64,000 nucleotides of DNA from JAWXBM01 sp034440115 (GTDB lineage Bacteria; Pseudomonadota; Gammaproteobacteria; Xanthomonadales; SZUA-36), in contig JAWXBM010000107.1 of assembly GCA_034440115.1 (NCBI GenBank), positions 1-64,000 on the forward strand. Direction: 5' to 3'. Under the pieces are notes generated by a model. The model was not told where the DNA came from. It searched no databases and saw nothing but the letters and a program-made list of their open reading frames with translations. The translations under genes were made by a program, and so were the position numbers. Shown piece after piece: positions 1-8,338 of this stretch (its first letter is position 1; the number at the start of each line of letters is the position of its first letter).

Positions 1-1
1 C

Positions 2-841
2 AATTACAGCTTTGTCGATATCAAACAACTGGCAGCGATGTTCCAGGACGAATATGCCTTGCCACTGGCCAATCCTTTGTCGGGCGACTTGGGCGTTTTA
101 CGCACCACTTTGTTACCCGGCCTGTTGTCGGCGATGAATCGCAATCTGCGTCGTCAGCACTCGCGCGTGCGTTTGTTTGAAACGGGTCTGGTTTTCCTGC
201 AGTCAGAGTCTTTGTTGGAAGTACCGCGTATTGCCGCAGTGGCATGTGGCCCGGCATTGCCGGAACAGTGGTCAGCAGATTCCAGGGGAATGGATTATTT
301 TGATATCAAGGGCGAGGTGGAACGCTTGCTCGCCTTGCGTGGTTGCGATGAGGTGAACTTTGAACGCTTACACGCGCCCTGGGCGCATCCAGGAGCCAGT
401 GCCTCAGTACTGATCGATGAGCAATGCATCGGTTGGTGTGGCGCCGTTCATCCACAGGTTTTGAAATCATTGGACATAGACTGCGAAGTTTTTGCCTTCG
501 AACTGGACCTGGAACTGATACAGCGCCGACAGGTACAGATTGCCAGACCATATTCAAAATTCCCATCCATTCGGCGGGATATTGCCATCTGGCTGCCAGA
601 ACAGACCACTTACGCTGAAGTACGTGCCTGCATACTGGAATCGGCCGGAGAATTATTACAGAATTTGGTCGTTTTTGATGTTTACCATGATCAGAAGTCG
701 AAAAAAGGCTATAAAAGTCTGGCAATTGGCTTGATTTTGCAGAACGTTTCTAGCACTCTTACCGATAATGTTACAGATCCTGTCATACAGCAGGTTATCA
801 GTAATTTGCATAGTAAGCTGAGTGCGGAATTAAGAGGATAA
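2..841 (+). CDS. pheT: Phenylalanine--tRNA ligase beta subunit, C-terminal part (partial)
   Basis: The reading frame is open from base 2, so the start lies outside the window; about 279 residues are present. PheT with PheS charges tRNA-Phe in the cytoplasm. The visible part covers the end of the catalytic-like core (PLANPLSGDLGVLRTTLLPG and RVRLFETGLVF are typical of the B-subunit core) and a complete C-terminal ferredoxin-fold anticodon-binding domain starting near YSKFPSIRRDIAIW and ending at LHSKLSAELRG. It stops two bases before ihfA, the usual pheS-pheT-ihfA order of gammaproteobacteria, so one transcript is likely. Nothing is odd apart from truncation by the window edge. Confidence 0.97.
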   Translation, partial: NYSFVDIKQLAAMFQDEYALPLANPLSGDLGVLRTTLLPGLLSAMNRNLRRQHSRVRLFETGLVFLQSESLLEVPRIAAVACGPALPEQWSADSRGMDYFDIKGEVERLLALRGCDEVNFERLHAPWAHPGASASVLIDEQCIGWCGAVHPQVLKSLDIDCEVFAFELDLELIQRRQVQIARPYSKFPSIRRDIAIWLPEQTTYAEVRACILESAGELLQNLVVFDVYHDQKSKKGYKSLAIGLILQNVSSTLTDNVTDPVIQQVISNLHSKLSAELRG

Positions 842-843
842 AG

Positions 844-1143
844 ATGTCGCTCACCAAAGCAGAAATCGCCGACCAGTTGTTTGAAGAGGTCGGTTTGAAT
901 AAAAGGGAAGCCAAGGAATTCGTTGATTCGTTTTTCAAGGCCATCAGGGATGCACTGGAACGGGGTGAGAACGTAAAGCTCTCAGGCTTCGGCAATTTTC
1001 AGTTGCGTGAAAAAAATCAACGTCCTGGTCGAAATCCAAAAACCGGCGAAGAGATTCCAATCTCTGCCCGCCGTGTTGTTACGTTTCGTCCAGGGCAAAA
1101 ACTTCGTGCAAGGGTAGAAGCCTATGTTGGATCCGGGGATTGA
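844..1143 (+). CDS. ihfA: Integration host factor subunit alpha
   Basis: A 99-residue HU/IHF-family DNA-bending protein of normal length. It starts MSLTKAEIADQLFEE and carries the family signature GFGNFQLREKNQRPGRNPKT, whose RPGRNP proline is the one that intercalates into bent DNA in characterised IHF, followed by ISARRVVTFRPGQKL. IHF works as a heterodimer with IHF-beta (not in the window) in nucleoid architecture, recombination and transcription. The start ATG lies two bases after pheT, with AAGAGGATAAAG upstream as a plausible ribosome site. Placement after pheT and the Lys-Ala-Glu N-terminus favour alpha over beta or HU. Confidence 0.97.
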   Translation: MSLTKAEIADQLFEEVGLNKREAKEFVDSFFKAIRDALERGENVKLSGFGNFQLREKNQRPGRNPKTGEEIPISARRVVTFRPGQKLRARVEAYVGSGD

Positions 1144-1480
1144 CCGTGATCTTCCGCCGATTCCGGCGAAACGTTATTTCACGATAGGCGAAGTCAGTGA
1201 TTTGTGTGGTGTAAAGCCGCACGTACTGCGCTATTGGGAACAGGAATTTGAACAGTTAAAACCAGTCAAGAGACGCGGCAATAGACGCTATTACCAGCGT
1301 GGTGACGTGATGATGATACGGCAGATTCGCAGTTTGCTTTACGAACAGGGGTATACGATAGGCGGTGCACGACAAATGCTGGAGGGTGATGAAGCCCGGG
1401 ATGACGTGAGCCGCAGCCAGCAAATCATCCGCCAGGTAAGGATGGAACTGGAACAAGTGCTGCACGTACTCAAAAGGTAG
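1124..1480 (+). CDS. MerR family transcriptional regulator
   Basis: A 118-residue MerR-type regulator. The winged helix spans about residues 17-85: RYFTIGEVSDLCGVKPHVLR, the WEQEF turn, then RRGNRRYYQRGDV. A short helical tail follows (about 95-118), with no cysteine cluster and no ligand-binding domain. It overlaps the end of ihfA by 20 bases in another frame, so translation is probably coupled. A small MerR gene directly after ihfA is a common arrangement in gammaproteobacteria. The effector and targets cannot be read from the sequence; the short length suggests ligand-independent or protein-partner control. Confidence 0.9.
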   Translation: MLDPGIDRDLPPIPAKRYFTIGEVSDLCGVKPHVLRYWEQEFEQLKPVKRRGNRRYYQRGDVMMIRQIRSLLYEQGYTIGGARQMLEGDEARDDVSRSQQIIRQVRMELEQVLHVLKR

Positions 1481-1530
1481 TCTGACGATAGTGCGGCGGC
1501 AATCTGCTGCTACCCACCTGGAATCTTTCC

Positions 1531-1559
1531 TTTCCTGTAAGTCATTGTTTTGTTACCAT
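1531..1559 (+). promoter_or_regulatory. Possible promoter of tRNA-Pro
   Basis: TACCAT at 1554-1559 could be a -10 element, followed at once by GCCGCC, a GC-rich discriminator of the kind seen at stringently controlled stable-RNA promoters. The -35 match (TTTCCT, 1531-1536) is weak. A short inverted repeat (CCTGACC / GGTCAGG) lies between this site and the tRNA. Confidence 0.3.
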
Positions 1560-1616
1560 GCCGCCTCCCTGACCGGGCTGTTGTGCCTGGGTCAGGTTGA
1601 GTTTTGGGTCAATCGT

Positions 1617-1693
<77 letters not shown>

Positions 1694-1716
1694 TCGATCT
1701 TTAGTTCCTTCAAAAT

Positions 1717-1753
1717 CGGCTCGTAGCAAACTTTTTGCCGGGCCGTTTTTTTT
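1717..1753 (+). terminator. Rho-independent terminator of tRNA-Pro
   Basis: CGGCTCG (1717-1723) pairs with CGGGCCG (1739-1745, one G-U pair), and an inner stem GCAAA/TTTGC (1726-1730, 1734-1738) closes a three-base loop. Eight T residues follow (1746-1753). Confidence 0.85.
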
Positions 1754-1928
1754 GCCAGCGGTTTCGTGCTGAACAGGTCTGAAGGTAATTAACTTGGCCT
1801 GTGACAGGCTTTGACGGATAATTCACGCAGAGCCATATATAAATGCTGCAGGTGGGTGCAATCTGCAGCCATTTGAGCACAAGGAAGCTCACTCGTTGCA
1901 CGAGTTTCCCGGGCAATCGGAGAATGTT

Positions 1929-2912
1929 ATGTGTCCTGTTGAAAGCGTCCTGCGCGATATGCCAGACATCGCCAACGAAGCCAAGGCTCAAGTGGCCGGT
2001 GAATTGGCTTGGGTAGGCATGAATGAAATCGAAATGCCTGTGCGCATCGAAGATGATAAGGGTGGCCTGATTCAATCGACTGCTATGGTTACGGCCTACG
2101 TCAATCTCAGCGATCCGCAGGTGCGTGGCATACACATGTCGCGGCTGTACCTGCACCTGGATCAGGCATTTGAACAGCGTCCTTTGAATCCCTGCACTCT
2201 GCGCCAGTTGTTGCGCTCTTTCCTGGACTCACACATCGGCCTCAGTGACCGGGCGCTAATTCGAGTAGATTTCGATTACATCACCCGCAGGCCAGCGCTG
2301 GAGAGCGATAACGAAGGTTGGCGTCGTTACCCCGTGTCCATGATCGGTATTCTGGAAGGCAATGAGTTCAGCCTGGAGATGGGCCTGGAAGTCCTTTATT
2401 CCAGTACCTGTCCCTGTTCTGCGGCTTTGGCCCGGCAGTTGATTCAGGATCAATTCCGCAATGACTTTACCGACGGGAAAGAATTGAATCGTGAAGAAGT
2501 CCTGAGCTGGTTGGGCAGTGAGCAAGGCATTGTGGCCACGCCACACAGCCAACGCAGCGCTGCGGAGATTCGCGTGAGGCTGACACCCAGTTTCGAAATG
2601 TTCCCCATCGTCGAGCTTATCGACGAGATCGAAGGCGCTTTGAAGACACCCGTTCAGGCAACTGTAAAGCGAGAAGATGAGCAGGCCTTTGCCTTGTTGA
2701 ATGGCAGTAACCTGATGTTCTGCGAAGATGCTGGTCGGCGCGTTCAAACGGCACTGAACAACGATGAGCGAATACTCGATTTCTGGGCACGCTGCACACA
2801 CTATGAAAGTCTGCATCCCCACAATGCGGTGGCCGTGGTTACCAAAAGTGTTGCTGGTGGTTACGTGGCAGGTGCCGGTGCACCGGTGCGCCTGAGCGTC
2901 GCGCGAAAATAA
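1929..2912 (+). CDS. folE2: GTP cyclohydrolase FolE2 (type IB)
   Basis: Converts GTP to 7,8-dihydroneopterin triphosphate, the first step of folate (and queuosine precursor) synthesis. The protein has the FolE2 marks MPDIA near the start, RGIHMSRLY, the active-site stretch SSTCPCSAALARQ and ATPHSQRS. FolE2 tolerates metals other than zinc, which is why it is often a zinc-starvation paralog of FolE. ATG at 1929 is chosen because GGAG (1919-1922) sits six bases upstream and the N-terminus then matches the family; a TTG at 1896 in the same frame, with AAGGAAG upstream, is the alternative. I looked for a Zur operator upstream and saw none. The next gene is convergent. Confidence 0.95.
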   Translation: MCPVESVLRDMPDIANEAKAQVAGELAWVGMNEIEMPVRIEDDKGGLIQSTAMVTAYVNLSDPQVRGIHMSRLYLHLDQAFEQRPLNPCTLRQLLRSFLDSHIGLSDRALIRVDFDYITRRPALESDNEGWRRYPVSMIGILEGNEFSLEMGLEVLYSSTCPCSAALARQLIQDQFRNDFTDGKELNREEVLSWLGSEQGIVATPHSQRSAAEIRVRLTPSFEMFPIVELIDEIEGALKTPVQATVKREDEQAFALLNGSNLMFCEDAGRRVQTALNNDERILDFWARCTHYESLHPHNAVAVVTKSVAGGYVAGAGAPVRLSVARK

Positions 2913-2956
2913 ATTCTGAGTATCGCGCGCAACTAACTCCTAAGGCGAATGCTGGC

Positions 2957-3811
2957 TTATTGGCTGGCAGATTCCAGTGCGGCAGGCTCGCCCTTAACCA
3001 GTAATTGCGGATCGACCCGACGGTTCAGCCAGTTCATGCGCCAATCCAGGTGCGGGCCGGATGCTCGTCCGGTCGCACCAATACGCGCAATGAGGTCGCC
3101 CTGGCTTACGGTGCTGCCGGTTTCCACCAGAATTTCACTCAGGTGCAAGAAGGTGGAAGACAGGCCCTGTCCGTGATCAACGATGAGCGTGCCGCCTGAG
3201 AAATACATGTCATCGTAGGCCAGCGTAACAATCCCGCCTGCCGGTGCATAAACCGGGTCTCCAGTGGGGGCAGCGATATCCAGCCCATAGTGTGGTCGGC
3301 CCGGCTCGCCATTCAGAACTCGTTGACTGCCATAGACGCCACTGATGCGCCCGGCAGCCGGCCACTCAAATCCATATAGATAATCAATGCGTTGATCGCG
3401 CAGCCTGCGCGCAGACGCCACCATGGCGGCTTCCTGCTTGATGCGCTCAGCAGCTTCGGGGTCAGGTGTAACTGTGCGCGGCGGCAGGCCATCCACCCGC
3501 TCGACATCGTATTGGCGTGCTTGTACCGTCAATGCCATGGTTTCCGGCATTTGTGCCGGGCTGCTGATAACCAATTCGCGGGTACCGCTTTCATCCCGGT
3601 CAAAGCCGATCACAAAATGCCCGTCAGCCGAGGTCAAAACGCTTTCACCATCCAGGGTAACCGTGCTGCCGGGTTGGGACTGGCCAAATATCAGGCCCCC
3701 CTGAATCACTTCACCGCTGATTTGGGTTTGGGCCTGCAGCGCAATGGGGAAAAACACGACACCAGCTATTACGGCAGTATGTAACTTTACCAGCAACGCC
3801 TTACGAATCAT
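2957..3811 (-). CDS. Secreted M23 family metallopeptidase
   Basis: A 284-residue exported peptidase with a signal peptide (residues 1-27, ending PIALQA). A beta-rich N-terminal region is followed by a helix (about 118-142) and a LytM/M23 domain (about 145-272). The zinc ligands are visible: H174 and D178 in HYGLDIAAP and H254 in SGPHLDW; H223 in FLHLS is the further catalytic histidine. M23 enzymes cut peptide cross-bridges of peptidoglycan. The metal site is complete, so it should be an active endopeptidase and not an EnvC/NlpD-type activator. It ends 44 bases from folE2 (convergent) and lies just downstream of mltD on the same strand, fitting a wall-remodelling pair. The start gives a good signal peptide. 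Confidence 0.9.
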   Translation of the reverse strand: MIRKALLVKLHTAVIAGVVFFPIALQAQTQISGEVIQGGLIFGQSQPGSTVTLDGESVLTSADGHFVIGFDRDESGTRELVISSPAQMPETMALTVQARQYDVERVDGLPPRTVTPDPEAAERIKQEAAMVASARRLRDQRIDYLYGFEWPAAGRISGVYGSQRVLNGEPGRPHYGLDIAAPTGDPVYAPAGGIVTLAYDDMYFSGGTLIVDHGQGLSSTFLHLSEILVETGSTVSQGDLIARIGATGRASGPHLDWRMNWLNRRVDPQLLVKGEPAALESASQ

Positions 3812-3835
3812 CAGTTCAGATTATTGGTTCAGGCG

Positions 3836-5404
3836 TTAAAGCTGGATACGCAGTTTCTGACCGGGTTGCAGCACCACGCTTTTGTCCAGGCTGTTCCAAC
3901 TGCGCAGGTCATTAACTCGAACCTTGTATCTACGCGCAATGCTCCACAGCGAATCGCCGCGCGTGACGACATAACGTACTTCGCTGCTGTTGCCATTGGC
4001 TGAACGACTTTGTGTGGGCGTGTGGAACACCACCAATTCCTTGCCTATGCGCAGCCGGCGCGGATCAGTGATGTTATTCCACTGCTGCAGTTCGGTGATT
4101 GAAACACGGTAGCGCTTGGCAATCACCGACAGGTTTTCACCTGCGCGTATCCTGTGAGTGATCCGATCAGCCGAAATCAGACCGGACTGCAACTCTTGTA
4201 ATTCGGCGGCAGCTGCGGCGTATTGCGGGTCTACCAATAATTGCTCGTCACGCGGTAACAACAACTTTTGCCCGGGTTGAATGGTGTTGTTACTCAGTTG
4301 ATTACTCGATTTGAGTACATCCAGCGGAACTTGATGACGGCTGGCCAGAGAGGACAGGGTATCGCCACGCTCCACCACCACCTGGTCCCAGCGCATCAAC
4401 GAGGCTGGGTCTATGGTTTTCAGAGCGGCTTCCAGTAATGTAGCATTTTCCAACGGCAGCACCACTCTGAAGGGCCCTTCGGGCGAAGTAGCCCAGCGGT
4501 TGTAACCAGGATTCAACGTGAACAACACATCGATCGGCGTCTTGCTCATTTGTGACAGCAGCACCAGGTCAGCCTGTAGGCCAATATCCACCGCAGCAAT
4601 GACGGGTTCATCCGCTGTCTCGGCCATTTTGAAGGCATAGCGTTCGGGGTATTTGAACAAACAGGTCAACCCCATCAGCTTGGGCACATAACCACGGGTT
4701 TCACGGGGCAGGCTGAGATTCCAGTAATCAGTTGGTTTGCCGGCGGCCCGATTGCGCTTGACCTGGCGCGACACACGGCCTTCGCCGGTGTTGTATCCAG
4801 CCAGGGCCAGCAGCCAATCGCCTTCGAACATTTCGTTCATGTAGGACAGATATTCCAGCGCTGCCTGGGTGGAAGACCAGACATCGCGCCTGCCTTCATA
4901 CCACCAATTCTGCTTCAGCCCATAGCGGCGACCTGTTTCCGCGATGAATTGCCAGGTTCCCAGGGCGCGACCGCTGGAGAAAGCGAAAGGGTCATAAGCC
5001 GATTCAACGATGGGCAGCAAAGCCAGTTCGCCCGGCATATTGCGCCGTTCCAGTTCCTCGGCAATATAGTGGATCCAGGGCTCAGCACGTTTAAAGATAC
5101 GCGCCATGTATTCCGGCCGGTCAGCGTACCAACGGGCCCACTGCAGGTTGACTTCGCGGTCGGAACACTCCGGCAGGGAAAAACGATCAACCACGCGCTC
5201 CCAGACGTTGACATAGGCTTGACCTTTTTCAATCGGGGGCAGTTCAAACAGGTGTTCATCGACAACCGCGGCATCGATGGGGGGTGGGTTTTCCACCAGA
5301 GGACTAGTTAACTCCGGAACTTCGCCAGTATTCTTATTTGTGCCCGTCGCGGCACAACCGGCAAGTAACAGAAAGACCAACGCTGCCAAAATTTTTACCG
5401 GCAC
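3836..5404 (-). CDS. mltD: Membrane-bound lytic murein transglycosylase D
   Basis: A 522-residue lipoprotein: signal MPVKILAALVFLLLAGC with lipobox cysteine C17, so anchored in the outer membrane. The goose-type lysozyme/SLT domain (about 105-260) contains LLPIVESAYDPFAFS with catalytic E134, and ALGTWQFIAETGRRYGL. Three LysM peptidoglycan-binding repeats follow, near residues 335-378, 415-458 and 478-521, each with a G(D/E)(T/S/N)L core. It cleaves glycan strands to 1,6-anhydro-muropeptides. The neighbour gloB on the same strand is the conserved mltD-gloB order of gammaproteobacteria. Length and domain order are normal for MltD. Confidence 0.96.
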   Translation of the reverse strand: MPVKILAALVFLLLAGCAATGTNKNTGEVPELTSPLVENPPPIDAAVVDEHLFELPPIEKGQAYVNVWERVVDRFSLPECSDREVNLQWARWYADRPEYMARIFKRAEPWIHYIAEELERRNMPGELALLPIVESAYDPFAFSSGRALGTWQFIAETGRRYGLKQNWWYEGRRDVWSSTQAALEYLSYMNEMFEGDWLLALAGYNTGEGRVSRQVKRNRAAGKPTDYWNLSLPRETRGYVPKLMGLTCLFKYPERYAFKMAETADEPVIAAVDIGLQADLVLLSQMSKTPIDVLFTLNPGYNRWATSPEGPFRVVLPLENATLLEAALKTIDPASLMRWDQVVVERGDTLSSLASRHQVPLDVLKSSNQLSNNTIQPGQKLLLPRDEQLLVDPQYAAAAAELQELQSGLISADRITHRIRAGENLSVIAKRYRVSITELQQWNNITDPRRLRIGKELVVFHTPTQSRSANGNSSEVRYVVTRGDSLWSIARRYKVRVNDLRSWNSLDKSVVLQPGQKLRIQL

Positions 5405-5484
5405 CAGGAATCCTCAGTTTCTTGTTTTCGCAGGCTATTATGCGCGCGCAGGTGTTCGGGTCAAGTTTTTTTGCCTGAAGCGGG

Positions 5485-6255
5485 TCAGTAGCCGTCTTTC
5501 CATTGCCGAATGACCTGCAACGTACTGGCGCCTGCACTTGCCGTCGGGTTACGTTGCTGCGCAGCGTGGATGACAGCGGATTCCCGGCTGCGCAAGAATG
5601 GATTTACCGCCAATTCCTCATCCAGACGACTGGGCAAGGTGATTTTTCCAGCGGCTCTGGCAGCCCGTACCCGTTGTGTTTTTGCCAACAATGCCGGGTT
5701 TTTCGGTTCAACCTCAAGCGCAAAGCGGCAATTGGCCTCGGTGTATTCGTGCGCGCAATACACCAGGGTGTCACTGGGGAGAGCTGCCATTTTGTCCAGC
5801 GATTGCTGCATTTGTGCTGCAGTGCCTTCAAACAGTCGTCCGCAACCGACGCTGAACAGGGTATCGCCGCAGAACAAGCTGCCGTGCCCGTAAAAGGCAA
5901 TGTGGCTGCGGGTATGACCGGGCACTTCCAAAACTTTGAATTCCAGGCCCAACTCTGGAACTTGAACGATATCGCCCTGGCCAACCACGGAGTGCAAAGC
6001 GGGAATGCGCGCATCAGCGGGCCCAACCAATTTTGCATGCCACTCTTCAGCCAGGCTGGAAACCCCCCCAATATGGTCGGCATGGTGGTGAGTTAGCAAA
6101 ATCGTACTTAATCGCAGGCCAGTCTGCTGCAGCACCCGGCGTACCGGTTCTGCGTCCCCCGGGTCCACTACCGCGCATTCCTTGCCACCGGTATGCAGCA
6201 GCCAGATATAATTGTCCTGGAATGCCGGAATGGCGCTGATATTGATTGCGGGCAT
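5485..6255 (-). CDS. gloB: Hydroxyacylglutathione hydrolase (glyoxalase II)
   Basis: A 256-residue metallo-beta-lactamase-fold enzyme that hydrolyses S-D-lactoylglutathione to lactate and glutathione in methylglyoxal detoxification. THHHADH (residues 55-61) is the binuclear metal motif; VPGHTRSHIAFY and CGDTLFSVGCGRLFEGT supply further ligands and CAHEYTEANCRFA is the glutathione-site signature. The frame continues upstream to 6351, but MPAINISAIPAFQDNYIWL is the typical GloB start, giving ATG at 6255. Its 5' end overlaps or abuts the divergently transcribed methyltransferase gene, as in the gloB/yafS junction of Enterobacteria and Pseudomonas. Confidence 0.96.
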   Translation of the reverse strand: MPAINISAIPAFQDNYIWLLHTGGKECAVVDPGDAEPVRRVLQQTGLRLSTILLTHHHADHIGGVSSLAEEWHAKLVGPADARIPALHSVVGQGDIVQVPELGLEFKVLEVPGHTRSHIAFYGHGSLFCGDTLFSVGCGRLFEGTAAQMQQSLDKMAALPSDTLVYCAHEYTEANCRFALEVEPKNPALLAKTQRVRAARAAGKITLPSRLDEELAVNPFLRSRESAVIHAAQQRNPTASAGASTLQVIRQWKDGY

Positions 6256-7031
6256 GTTTAATCTCTTATGGTCGATCAGTCTCACAGGATATAGCTGATG
6301 TTGGCAGATTCCAACAGCATGCGCACTGCTTCTTGCGTGGTTTCGGCACACGGGTGAATCCTGTGTCCGGTTCTTTGTCTGGTGCTGCCAAATCGCTGGC
6401 GCTGGATTCTGCAGCCTTGTTACAGAAGGCGTGCCGAGCCGGACGACAGGGCAGTGTATTGCTCATCAAGCACCCGGCTTTACCCTGGCCGGAACTGAGT
6501 TGCATCGAACGCAACCAACGGTCTTTTGGCCTTGCTGTTCACCTCGAACAAGGTAAGAGTGCCGAACGCTATTCTGGTTTGCAAAGTCGCAGCGATGAAT
6601 TGCCTTTTCTGGAATCTTCCTTCAAACAGGTTGCCCTGTGGCATGTGATTGCTACCGGGCAGGAAGCAGAACTGGCAGAGGCCTGCCGGGTATTGGCGCC
6701 GGATGGCGAGTTACTCTTGCTTGGGCTTAACAGTGCAGGTCTGCGTGCCCGCAGGTACCAGCAAGCGAAGAATCTGCCACGACTGAAACGCCAAGCACTA
6801 AGCCGCCGGTTGTCGGAACTGGGTATGGAAGTAACCGGTGTATTGGGAACAGGTTTATTAGGCGCAGGTTTGTTTGGTTTGGCCGACAGGGTTTTTCAAC
6901 AGAACGGCTTCGGTGCCTTGCTATTGCCGGTAGTTGACTTGTTGGTGATACGCGCACAGGCGGTCAACCCGGCAAGTGCCAGCCAGGTTCGGCTGGAGCG
7001 TTTTCGGGCGGAAGTGGCACCGACTGCATGA
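6246..7031 (+). CDS. YafS-like SAM-dependent methyltransferase domain protein
   Basis: Placed between gloB and rnhA exactly where yafS sits in E. coli, and with the layout of a class I methyltransferase C-terminal half: RSDELPFLESSFKQVALWHV (the D/E-LP-F-S-F motif), then a hydrophobic strand with ACRVLAPDGELLLLGLNS. The N-terminal SAM-binding glycine loop is not evident and the first 60 residues look unlike the family. The start is uncertain: the longest frame begins with TTG at 6246 overlapping gloB, while GTG codons at 6354 and 6363 are later options. An ATG at 6298 is in another frame and closes after 19 codons. Substrate unknown; catalytic activity doubtful because of the poor SAM loop. 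Confidence 0.75.
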   Translation: MRACLISYGRSVSQDIADVGRFQQHAHCFLRGFGTRVNPVSGSLSGAAKSLALDSAALLQKACRAGRQGSVLLIKHPALPWPELSCIERNQRSFGLAVHLEQGKSAERYSGLQSRSDELPFLESSFKQVALWHVIATGQEAELAEACRVLAPDGELLLLGLNSAGLRARRYQQAKNLPRLKRQALSRRLSELGMEVTGVLGTGLLGAGLFGLADRVFQQNGFGALLLPVVDLLVIRAQAVNPASASQVRLERFRAEVAPTA

Positions 7032-7098
7032 TGGATAATAAAGAAGCTCTGAATAAATCCATTCATGGATTTCTCAGAGCACGGAGTTGGCTGTATTT

Positions 7099-7539
7099 AT
7101 GATGAGTTCAAAAAGCCTGGATATTTATACGGATGGCGCCTGCAGTGGCAACCCGGGGCCGGGTGGTTGGGGCAGTGTGCTGCTGTGGGGGGACCACCGG
7201 CGGGAGCTTTCCGGTGGGGAAAAAGATACCACCAACAACCGCATGGAAATGCTGGCGGTAATTCGCGCTTTGGAGGCGCTGAAAAAACCTAGTGTCATAA
7301 ATCTTTTTACCGACTCCATTTACGTGCTGAAAGGCATTACCGAATGGCTGCCACAGTGGAAAAAACGTAATTGGCGCACCGCGTCCCGGCAGCCGGTCAA
7401 AAATGTTGATTTGTGGCAACAACTGGAAGCGGCTGTGCAACCACATCAGGTAAAGTGGAATTGGGTTAAAGGTCATAGTGGTGTACCCGAAAATGAACGT
7501 GCCGATGAGTTGGCGCGTTTGGCTATTGCACGAGCTTAA
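7099..7539 (+). CDS. rnhA: Ribonuclease HI
   Basis: Removes RNA from RNA-DNA hybrids. All four acidic catalytic residues are visible in their motifs: D in YTDGACSGNPGPGGWG, E in TTNNRMEMLAV, D in FTDSIYVLKGI and D in ENERADELA; VKGHSGVPENERAD is the usual C-terminal signature. ATG at 7099 or 7102 is preferred over the in-frame TTG at 7087; there is ACGGAG at 7081-7086, a rather long distance upstream. Adjacent to dnaQ on the same strand (39-base gap), the classic rnhA-dnaQ pair, which in most gammaproteobacteria is divergent; here both read rightward. Confidence 0.97.
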   Translation: MMSSKSLDIYTDGACSGNPGPGGWGSVLLWGDHRRELSGGEKDTTNNRMEMLAVIRALEALKKPSVINLFTDSIYVLKGITEWLPQWKKRNWRTASRQPVKNVDLWQQLEAAVQPHQVKWNWVKGHSGVPENERADELARLAIARA

Positions 7540-7577
7540 AAGGAATGCAAAAAACTAATGAGCAGAGGGATTGAGGC

Positions 7578-8309
7578 ATGGCTTTGAGACAAATCGTTCT
7601 GGACACTGAAACCACCGGCCTGGAAGTCAGTGATGGCAATCGGCTGATTGAAATTGGCGCGGTGGAATTGCTGGAACGAAGAATTACCGGCAAGCAATTT
7701 CATTATTACCTCAATCCGCAGCGCTCAATAGAGGAAGGTGCTTTGGAAGTGCATGGAATTACCGAAGACTTTCTGCAGGATAAGCCCCTGTTTGCTGAAG
7801 TGTCAGCGGAGTTTCTTGAGTTTATTCAGGATGCAGAACTGGTCATCCACAATGCGGCCTTCGATCTGGGCTTTCTGGACGCCGAACTGGCCATGTTGGC
7901 CGATCCAGCCGGGCGAGTCAGTGATTTTGCATCGGTGCTCGATACTCTGGAGTTGGCGCGGGAGATGCATCCAGGGCAAAGAAACAGTCTGGATGCTTTA
8001 TGTAAACGCTATGAAATAGACAACAGCAGCCGCAATCTGCATGGCGCTCTGCTGGATGCGCAAATCCTCGCTGAAGTTTACCTGGCCATGACCGGCGGTC
8101 AGACCGACCTGGGGCTCAGTTTCGGAGTCAGCCAGAGCCGCACAGAGATCAGCACAGACATTGACGCCGGTAACAGGCCGCCGCTGCGAGTGCTGTATCC
8201 CAGGCTGGATGAATTGGAACTGCATCAGAACCGGTTGCAGGCTATCCGCAAGGCTTCTGGCAGTTGTTTGTGGTTGGAGATGAATGAGAACGGGATTAGC
8301 CAGCTCTAA
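7578..8309 (+). CDS. dnaQ: DNA polymerase III epsilon subunit (proofreading exonuclease)
   Basis: A 243-residue DEDD 3'-5' exonuclease. Motif I is VLDTETTGLE near the N-terminus, motif II is HNAAFDLGFLD, and motif III is the HGALLDAQILAEVY block with the conserved H and D of DEDDh enzymes. The C-terminal 40-odd residues (LRVLYPRLDELELHQNRL) form the linker and the segment that binds the alpha polymerase subunit. It sits in the replisome core with DnaE and HolE. GAGGGATTGAGGC precedes the ATG. Normal length. Confidence 0.97.
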   Translation: MALRQIVLDTETTGLEVSDGNRLIEIGAVELLERRITGKQFHYYLNPQRSIEEGALEVHGITEDFLQDKPLFAEVSAEFLEFIQDAELVIHNAAFDLGFLDAELAMLADPAGRVSDFASVLDTLELAREMHPGQRNSLDALCKRYEIDNSSRNLHGALLDAQILAEVYLAMTGGQTDLGLSFGVSQSRTEISTDIDAGNRPPLRVLYPRLDELELHQNRLQAIRKASGSCLWLEMNENGISQL

Positions 8310-8338
8310 TCATGGCGTAAGAACCACGTACGCAAAGG

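Noticed and set aside
1775..1928. Zur box upstream of folE2
   Set aside because: No AT-rich GTTATANNATAAC-like dyad could be found; the only similarity is a short GTTATG at the start codon.
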